Made by a program: the position numbers and the translations under genes. From assembly GCA_025355225.1 (NCBI GenBank), contig JANYAB010000218.1, forward strand, positions 1 to 11,145: a stretch of 11,145 bases of DNA, given 5' to 3'. Positions 5,263-11,145 of the stretch are shown one piece after another (within the stretch, counting starts at the first letter, position 1; each line of letters starts with the position of its first letter). The notes below the pieces were generated by a model. That model made no database searches and was not told the DNA's origin. It saw nothing but the letters and a program-made list of their open reading frames with translations. Source of the DNA: Bacteroidota bacterium. GTDB lineage: Bacteria > Bacteroidota > Bacteroidia > Sphingobacteriales > Sphingobacteriaceae.

Positions 5263-8220
5263 ATGAGAAAAAATTACTCAAAAAAGTACCTGCTTATTTG
5301 TGCACTGCTCATGATGTCTGTTATGGCATTTGCACAAACAGGAAGCATTAAAGGTAAGGTGGTTGATGAAACCAACCAGCCTTTACCCGGCGCGTCCGTT
5401 AGTATTGATGGCACCACGCTCGGTTCCGTTACTGACGCAAGCGGTAATTATACAATTACGCGCGTAAATGCCGGCAATTACACGGTGACTGCAAAGTTTG
5501 TTGGCTATGTAGCCACTAAAAAAACCATAACAGTAGGTAATTCCGTAATTACTGTTGATTTCAGGTTACAACCCGAAAACACAAACTTAAATGAAGTGGT
5601 AGTAACAGGTTATGGTAGCCAACGAAAAAAGGATTTAACAGGTTCTGTTGTGGCTATTTCATCCAAAGATTTTAACCAGGGCCCGGTTACTACACCCGAA
5701 GCCTTAATTACCGGCAAAGTTGCTGGTGTGGAGATTACTTCGAACAGTGGTGCGCCCGGTGCAGGAAGTACTATTCGTATTCGTGGAGGCGCCTCCCTGA
5801 CCGGAAGCAACGATCCGCTTATCGTTATTGATGATGTTCCGGTAAGCAACAATCAAATTGGGGGCCTTGCCAATCCTTTAACAACTATTAATCCGCAGGA
5901 TATCGAAACCATCACGATATTAAAAGATGCCTCGGCAGCCGCTATTTATGGTTCGCGTGCATCGAACGGCGTAATTATCATTACTACCAAAAAAGGTAAA
6001 AGCGGCAATAAGCTGAATGTTAACTTCAGTTCATTAAACTCGCTTTCTAAAATTATCAAAGAATATCCGGTATTAAGCGCAGCACAGTTCCGCAATGCGG
6101 TTCAAACCCAGGATCCTGCCCAGGCTTCATTATTGGGCAGCGCCAATACCGACTGGCAAAAACAAATATACCAACAGGCTTTTGCTACAGACAATAATAT
6201 AAGTTTTACAGGCGGCATAAAAGGGCTTCCTTATCGCTTATCAATTGGTTATTTGGATCAGGACGGTATTTTAAAAACTGATAATTTAAAAAGGACGACT
6301 GTAGCATTCAATGTAAATCATGACTTTTTAAATAAAAGTTTAAAAGTAGACCTTAATTTAAAAGGCACTGTTACCCAGAGTCTTTTCGCTAACCAGGGAG
6401 CTATTGGCTCTGCCGTTAATTTTGATCCTACCCAACCCGTTTATTCCGGTAACGCTAAATACGGAGGTTATTATGAATGGCTTGATGCAAACGGTAATCC
6501 GAGTACGTTTGCCGGCCGGAATCCATTAGGCTTATTAAAGGAAAGCGTAGGAAGAGGGTATGCCAAACGGGGTATAGGAAGTCTGACTTTGAATTATGTT
6601 TTCCCGTTTTTAAAAGAATTGCAAGCTAATGCAACATTTGGTGGTGACGTTGCTGATGGCATGGGAAATAATTTCACCCCGGCATCGGCAGGAGCTGGTG
6701 CTTTAGTCAAAGGGTCTTATTCTCAATATTTTAATGAAAATTACACATACAATACCGACTATTATTTAAAATATTCGAAAGATTTTAAATCCATCAATAG
6801 TCATTTTGATGTGCAGGCCGGTTATTCTTACCAATATTTCCACTTCTATAATAAACCAGAGGCCACTTTTGCAGAAGACAGGACCACAGTTAACACTGCC
6901 CCCCCTTCGTCATTACCAGGGCAATACTATATTGAGTCGCCTTTTGCCCGGTTAAATTTCGCTCTTGATAATAAGTATTTGTTAACAGCTTCTATAAGGG
7001 ATGACCGTTCATCGCGTTTTGCCACAGCCAATCGCAATGGTTATTTCCCGGCAATAGCATTGGCATGGCGTATTAAAGAAGAATCTTTCTTGAAAAGTGT
7101 TGATGTGCTTTCTGATTTGAAATTGAAAGTAGGCTATGGCGTAACCGGCCAACAGGAAAATACTTCGGGAGGATATTTCCCTTACCTGGCTGTGTACGAA
7201 CCCAGCAATACCGGTGCAGGTTATCAATTCGGCAATACCTATATAAATTCGTTACGAGCCGATGCGTATAACGCCAATTTTAAGTGGGAATCAACAGCAA
7301 CTTCAAACATTGCTTTGGATTACGGTTTTTTAAATGGGAGAATAAACGGCACCGTCGAATATTATTACAAAAAAACCAAAGACTTAATAGTTGATACGCC
7401 GGTTCCGGATGGTACCAATTTAACTAACCACGTAGTCGCCAATATTGGTAATTTAGTTACTAAGGGTGTTGATTTCAATATCAATATTATTGCCATTGCT
7501 AATAAAGATGTAAACTGGACATTGGGATACAACATATCCTATAACACCAGGCAGGTGACTAATATTTCCTTAACAAAGGATCCCAATCTGATCATTGCAA
7601 CAGGAGGTATTCCGGGCGGTGTGGGTAATACCATCCAGATATACAAGGCTGGCGTTGCCCCAAATGCTTTTTATGTTTACCAGCAGGTTTATGGCTCAAA
7701 CGGCATGCCGCTTGAAGGGGTTTATGTCGACAGAAATGGCAATGGTTCAAGCATTGATGACAAATATGCTTACAAGCAACCTAATCCTACTGTATTTATG
7801 GGTTTCAATTCCAATTTTAATTATAAGAAATGGAACCTGGCATTCACCATGCGTGCTAACTTAGGAAACTATGTATATAATGCTGAAGCGGCATCTAATG
7901 GCGCTTATGCTGGTCTTAAATTCCCATTGTATTTGGACAATCTCCCTGCAAGTGTATTAAAGACCAATTTCCAGCAATACCAGCTTTATTCTGATTATTT
8001 TGTAGAAAATGCTTCGTTTCTTCGAATGGATAATGCTAACTTAGGTTACAACTTTGGTAAAATTGCTAAGGTTGCAACTTTGCGCGCTTCCTTCAATGTA
8101 CAAAATGTATTTGTAGTAACAAAGTATACTGGTCTTGATCCCGAAGTACAGGGTGGTATTGATAACAATTTGTATCCACGACCACGAATTTATTCAATCG
8201 GGTTAAACCTCGGTTTTTAA
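5263..8220 (+). CDS. susC: SusC/RagA-family TonB-dependent outer-membrane glycan transporter
   Basis: The 985-residue length is usual for SusC. A signal peptide (residues 1-24, cleavage after 'AFA') leads into a CarboxypepD_reg-like domain (~27-104; 'GKVVDETNQPLPGASV' and 'GNYTI'). The TonB-box region 'NEVVVTGYG' spans 110-118, and the plug domain (~123-245) carries the SusC signatures 'IRIRGGASL' and 'LKDASAAAIYGSRASNGVIIITTKKG'-type sequence. The remainder is a 22-strand-type barrel ending in the expected terminal aromatic, 'IGLNLGF'. There is no STN domain ahead of the CarboxypepD_reg domain, so it should not signal through an anti-sigma factor. It imports oligosaccharides across the outer membrane using TonB energy, with the SusD encoded 60 bp downstream as its lid. 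Start ATG 5263 is preceded by A-rich sequence (ACAATAAAAAGT). The symbol denotes family, not proven starch specificity. Confidence 0.95.
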   Translation: MRKNYSKKYLLICALLMMSVMAFAQTGSIKGKVVDETNQPLPGASVSIDGTTLGSVTDASGNYTITRVNAGNYTVTAKFVGYVATKKTITVGNSVITVDFRLQPENTNLNEVVVTGYGSQRKKDLTGSVVAISSKDFNQGPVTTPEALITGKVAGVEITSNSGAPGAGSTIRIRGGASLTGSNDPLIVIDDVPVSNNQIGGLANPLTTINPQDIETITILKDASAAAIYGSRASNGVIIITTKKGKSGNKLNVNFSSLNSLSKIIKEYPVLSAAQFRNAVQTQDPAQASLLGSANTDWQKQIYQQAFATDNNISFTGGIKGLPYRLSIGYLDQDGILKTDNLKRTTVAFNVNHDFLNKSLKVDLNLKGTVTQSLFANQGAIGSAVNFDPTQPVYSGNAKYGGYYEWLDANGNPSTFAGRNPLGLLKESVGRGYAKRGIGSLTLNYVFPFLKELQANATFGGDVADGMGNNFTPASAGAGALVKGSYSQYFNENYTYNTDYYLKYSKDFKSINSHFDVQAGYSYQYFHFYNKPEATFAEDRTTVNTAPPSSLPGQYYIESPFARLNFALDNKYLLTASIRDDRSSRFATANRNGYFPAIALAWRIKEESFLKSVDVLSDLKLKVGYGVTGQQENTSGGYFPYLAVYEPSNTGAGYQFGNTYINSLRADAYNANFKWESTATSNIALDYGFLNGRINGTVEYYYKKTKDLIVDTPVPDGTNLTNHVVANIGNLVTKGVDFNINIIAIANKDVNWTLGYNISYNTRQVTNISLTKDPNLIIATGGIPGGVGNTIQIYKAGVAPNAFYVYQQVYGSNGMPLEGVYVDRNGNGSSIDDKYAYKQPNPTVFMGFNSNFNYKKWNLAFTMRANLGNYVYNAEAASNGAYAGLKFPLYLDNLPASVLKTNFQQYQLYSDYFVENASFLRMDNANLGYNFGKIAKVATLRASFNVQNVFVVTKYTGLDPEVQGGIDNNLYPRPRIYSIGLNLGF

Positions 8221-8280
8221 GATAAAAAATGCAATGCTGCTTAAAAATAGAAAGCAAAAATATTTAATATATAAGATATC

Positions 8281-9876
8281 ATGAAATTAAGACATTTACA
8301 AAAACTGGCAGCCATTATAGTAATGGGATTGCTGGTAACAGTGAGTTCCTGTAAAAAGAACCTGACTCCGGAAGGAGCTGTGACTACGGCTACCGTTTAC
8401 ACGGATTTTAACAATTACAAACCTGTTTTGGCTAAATTGTACGATGCTTTTGCTATAAGCGGCCAAACCGGTGGGGCCGGTAACGCGGATATAGCCGGCA
8501 TTGATGAAGGTTTCGGTAATTATTTGCGTGAGTTATTCAACATGGAAGAATTAACTACCGACGAAGCTTCAATCATCTGGAACGATGGAACGGTGCATAA
8601 CTTACATGACATGACCTGGAATTCACAAAATGAATTTATACGGGCTATGTATGACCGTATTTACTATGAAATTTCATTGGATAATGAATTCCTCCGCAAC
8701 ACTACCGATGCTGCGTTGAGCAAAAACGGCATTACAGGCAATAACTTAACTTTAGCCAAACAATATCGCGCGGAAGCCCGATTTTTAAGGGCCCTGAGTT
8801 ATTCACATGCCATCGACCTGTTCGGCAACGCACCTTTAGTAACGGAAAATGATGCAGTAGGTGTATTTTTTCCGGTACAAAAAACACGTACCGCTTTGTT
8901 TACTTATGTAGAAGGTGAGTTAAAAGGTATTGATGCCGACCTCGGCGCTCCGCGCTTTGAGTATGGCCGTGCCGACAAAGCTGCCGCTTATACCTTATTA
9001 GCAAAATTATATCTGAATGCTAAAGTGTATACCGGTACTGACCGCAGCACTGATGCTATTGTTTACGCTAACAAAGTGATCTCAGCAGGTTATACACTCG
9101 AGCCACATTTTAAAAATCTGTTCCTCGCAGACAATAACAAATCAAATGAGATCATCTTCCCAATCGAGTCAGACGGTTTGCATACGCAGGGTTACGGCGG
9201 AATGACCTATTTGGTACACGCACAAATTGGCGGTAATATGAACGCATCTGCTTTTGGCGTTAACGGCGGATGGGCCGGCTTTCGGACAACCCCGCAATAT
9301 GTAGCTTTGTTTCCTGATAATAGCGGAAATACAGATAAACGCGCTATGTTCTTCACCAACGGACAAAAACTTGCAATGAGTGACGAGTACACATTTAATG
9401 ATGGGTATGCTATACAGAAATTCAGAAATGTTACTTCAACAGGTGCAGTTGGAAGCGACCCTACCGGTAATTTTGTCGACACTGATTTTCCAATGTTCCG
9501 ACTGGCGGATGTTTACCTGATCTATGCTGAAGCTGTTCTTCGCGGCGGCACAGGCGGCGACCTGCCAACAGCGCTTAATTATGTTAATATGGTACGCACA
9601 AGAGCCTTTGACGGCAGTGCTGCAGGCAATATAACTGCCGGCCAGTTAAACTTGCAATTTATGCTTGATGAAAGAGGCAGGGAATTGCTTTTTGAAATGC
9701 AAAGAAGAACAGACCTGATCCGTTTTGGTGTATTTACCAACGGTAATTATTTATGGCAGTGGAAAGGCGGCGTATTAAACGGAACAAGCGTTTCGGATAA
9801 TCTTAACCTGATGCCTATCCCCTCTACGCAGATAGCCCTTAATCCTAACTTAAAACAAAATCTCGGTTATAATTAA
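8281..9876 (+). CDS. susD: SusD/RagB-family surface glycan-binding lipoprotein
   Basis: The 531-residue protein has a lipoprotein signal peptide with acylated C24 in 'VSSCKKN'. SusD/RagB hallmarks are clear: 'YRAEARFLRALSYSHAIDLFGNAPLV' type sequence at 162-187 (TPR region), 'FRLADVYLIYAEAVLRGG' at 406-423, and 'LDERGRELLFEMQRRTDLIRFG' type sequence at 462-483. It ends with the usual 'LNPNLKQNLGYN'. It sits on the cell surface as the hinged lid of the SusC barrel and captures oligosaccharides. The 60-bp gap from susC has no terminator, so the two are one transcript. The ligand cannot be read from sequence alone; the neighbouring SusE-like protein favours an alpha-glucan, which is inference. 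Confidence 0.95.
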   Translation: MKLRHLQKLAAIIVMGLLVTVSSCKKNLTPEGAVTTATVYTDFNNYKPVLAKLYDAFAISGQTGGAGNADIAGIDEGFGNYLRELFNMEELTTDEASIIWNDGTVHNLHDMTWNSQNEFIRAMYDRIYYEISLDNEFLRNTTDAALSKNGITGNNLTLAKQYRAEARFLRALSYSHAIDLFGNAPLVTENDAVGVFFPVQKTRTALFTYVEGELKGIDADLGAPRFEYGRADKAAAYTLLAKLYLNAKVYTGTDRSTDAIVYANKVISAGYTLEPHFKNLFLADNNKSNEIIFPIESDGLHTQGYGGMTYLVHAQIGGNMNASAFGVNGGWAGFRTTPQYVALFPDNSGNTDKRAMFFTNGQKLAMSDEYTFNDGYAIQKFRNVTSTGAVGSDPTGNFVDTDFPMFRLADVYLIYAEAVLRGGTGGDLPTALNYVNMVRTRAFDGSAAGNITAGQLNLQFMLDERGRELLFEMQRRTDLIRFGVFTNGNYLWQWKGGVLNGTSVSDNLNLMPIPSTQIALNPNLKQNLGYN

Positions 9877-9942
9877 ACCGTTGTTAAAATATTTGTACTT
9901 GACCCCTTAATAAATAAGTGTGTTAATTAAAAAAATGAAAAA

Positions 9943-11043
9943 ATGAAAACAGTGTTAACAAAATTTTTAGCGATTAGCAGCATAGCGCTGTTAATGCTGG
10001 CATCGTGTAAAAAGGACGGAGCTATTGTAACTTCCAATGGGGGAAAGCCGGGGGCCTTAAGTGCTAACTCCACCACCCCTGTATTAGATAAAACTAAGCT
10101 TACCGACACAACAAAGATTATTAGTTTCACTTTTACTAAAGCTAATTACGGCTTTAGTGCAGCGGTGACCAATACGCTGCAAATTGATGCAGTCGGCGAT
10201 AACTGGGCGAACCCAACATCGTTTTCATTGGGCTCTACTGTACTTTCACAAGGATTTACTACAGCTGATTTCAATGCATTGTTATTGAAACTAAACCTTG
10301 TTGGTGGCGTTACTGCACAAGTAAATGTCCGGGTTGTACAATCTGTTAGCGCCCAGGTCGCACCGATTTATTCCAATGTACTTTCACTCACGGTTAAGCC
10401 GTTTAACCTGGCATCGTATGTGTATGTACCAGGGAATTATGAAGGATGGGCTAACCCTGGCGCACAGGAGGATAGCTTATTATCTGCAACCAGTAATGGT
10501 ATCTTTACAGGTATTATTAATTTCGCGCTCCCCAGTGACCCATTTTTGATAGTGCCTATTAAGGGAAGTTGGGCGTTTAAATACGCTACTACCAATGGTA
10601 AGGGCACAGGTAGTCCAATTACCTATTCAACCGAATATGTATCTGGCGGAGGTAATAATTTTTATTCTTCATCAATAGCCACAGCTGACTCTACTGTTAA
10701 GATTACCAGTAACCAGGTAGTGCTTGATGTGAATAAAAACACACTTACCTTAACACCCACCCTGTGGAGTATAGTTGGAGATGCAAGTCCCGGCGGCTGG
10801 CCTGCAGGCAGCGGCTATCAAAGCGATACCGACATGAAATTTAATAACGGAACTCAAACCTGGAGTGCGGTTGTGCATTTAGGAGCGGGAGCAATTAAAT
10901 TCCGGTTAAATCATGATTGGGGTACTAATTTAGGCGGAAGCGGTGGAACGCTTAGTTTAAATGGCGCAAACATTACTATTGCTGCAGCGGGTACCTATAC
11001 AGTTACCTTAGATGCTGCACACCTTACTTATACTGTAAAGTAG
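9943..11043 (+). CDS. SusE-like outer-membrane glycan-binding lipoprotein
   Basis: The 366-residue protein has a lipobox 'MLASC' with acylated C22, then 'KKDG'. Residues ~40-155 look like the SusE N-terminal Ig-like domain ('TPVLDKTKL...FTFTKANYGFSAAVTNTLQID...GSTVLSQGFTTADFNALLLKL'). Two beta-sandwich modules of the SusE/SusF carbohydrate-binding type follow: ~158-272 ('YVPGNYEGWANP', 'PIKGSW') and ~274-366 ('LWSIVGDASPGGWPAGSGYQSDTDMKF', 'FRLNHDWGTNLGG'). The tryptophans W169, W210, W286 and W326 are candidate sugar-stacking residues. In the B. thetaiotaomicron starch system SusE and SusF hold alpha-glucan at the surface, and this protein probably does the same for the ligand of the SusCD pair. 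It follows susD by 66 bp without a terminator and ends the operon. A three-codon ATGAAAAAATGA overlaps its start (9935-9946). Confidence 0.85.
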   Translation: MKTVLTKFLAISSIALLMLASCKKDGAIVTSNGGKPGALSANSTTPVLDKTKLTDTTKIISFTFTKANYGFSAAVTNTLQIDAVGDNWANPTSFSLGSTVLSQGFTTADFNALLLKLNLVGGVTAQVNVRVVQSVSAQVAPIYSNVLSLTVKPFNLASYVYVPGNYEGWANPGAQEDSLLSATSNGIFTGIINFALPSDPFLIVPIKGSWAFKYATTNGKGTGSPITYSTEYVSGGGNNFYSSSIATADSTVKITSNQVVLDVNKNTLTLTPTLWSIVGDASPGGWPAGSGYQSDTDMKFNNGTQTWSAVVHLGAGAIKFRLNHDWGTNLGGSGGTLSLNGANITIAAAGTYTVTLDAAHLTYTVK

Positions 11044-11073
11044 AATTGTAGAATACAGAGTTGATTGATTGAG

Positions 11074-11109
11074 GCCCGTTCCCAGGTATTCCCCGGGGCG
11101 GGCTTTTTT
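11074..11109 (+). terminator. Strong intrinsic terminator of the susCDE-like operon
   Basis: GCCCGTTCC (11074-11082) pairs with GGGGCGGGC (11095-11103) as a nine-base-pair stem containing two G-U pairs, with a twelve-base loop. It is followed directly by six T (11104-11109). It lies 30 bases after the SusE-like stop codon. Any hydrolase genes further right are therefore likely on a separate transcript, unless termination is partial. The last ~35 bases of the window (11111-11145) show no recognisable gene. Confidence 0.88.
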
Positions 11110-11145
11110 GTTGATTGGTACGAAGGTTGATGATCTTATTTTGTC

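Noticed and set aside
9207..9482. 91-aa minus-strand ORF inside susD
   Set aside because: It is antisense to a canonical SusD region. The composition is that of a shadow frame, and a competing shadow overlaps it on the same strand.
1..11145. CRISPR array, tRNA/rRNA genes, insertion sequence or prophage
   Set aside because: No regularly spaced repeats, cloverleaf-like genes, transposase/integrase reading frames or phage structural genes were seen on either strand.

Overview
The window looks like a chromosomal segment of a Bacteroidota species, most likely from the Sphingobacteriaceae (Mucilaginibacter/Pedobacter-like). This rests on a complete SusC/SusD pair with a SusE-type lipoprotein, 'SCKK' lipoprotein signals, start codons preceded by A-rich sequence rather than Shine-Dalgarno sites, a TTTG-N19-TAnnTTTG-type promoter, and C/G-rich intergenic repeats typical of this group. 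The genus is an inference from style; there is no rRNA or other marker.

Layout. Positions 1-432 are mostly intergenic, with short CGAAAT/TCGGAT-type repeats around one small acidic ORF (153-326) that resembles the C-terminal part of antitoxin/addiction-module proteins but has no toxin partner. Positions 433-3663 (+) encode a 1076-residue secreted protein: a TolB/tricorn-like beta-propeller region with about twelve PD40 motifs, fused to a metal-dependent amidohydrolase domain. Between this gene and the convergent next gene (3664-3790) lie two inverted copies of one hairpin-forming intergenic repeat. The copy at the end of the next gene supplies that gene's last codons and its stop.

Positions 3748-4917 (-) encode a secreted alpha/beta-hydrolase esterase (esterase D / COG2819 type) with an N-terminal CBM48-like module. 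A 345-bp divergent intergenic region follows. It contains a perfect 18-bp palindrome of the LacI-family operator type next to the esterase start, and a good Bacteroidota promoter in front of susC. Positions 5263-11043 (+) are a susC-susD-susE-like operon ending in a strong intrinsic terminator at 11074-11109.

How the genes fit together. SusC (TonB-dependent barrel), SusD (glycan-capturing lid lipoprotein) and the SusE-like surface glycan-binding lipoprotein form an outer-membrane glycan uptake apparatus. The divergent esterase carries a carbohydrate-binding-type module that resembles one in the SusE-like protein, so it probably acts on the same or a related glycan. The locus resembles alpha-glucan (starch/glycogen) systems, but no glycoside hydrolase or regulator lies in the window, so substrate specificity is not proved. 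SusC lacks an STN signalling domain, and the palindrome suggests control by a LacI-type regulator encoded elsewhere. The propeller-amidohydrolase is probably a separate peptide or amide metabolism gene, insulated from the glycan locus by the repeat pair. No rRNA, tRNA, CRISPR array, transposase or prophage gene was seen.
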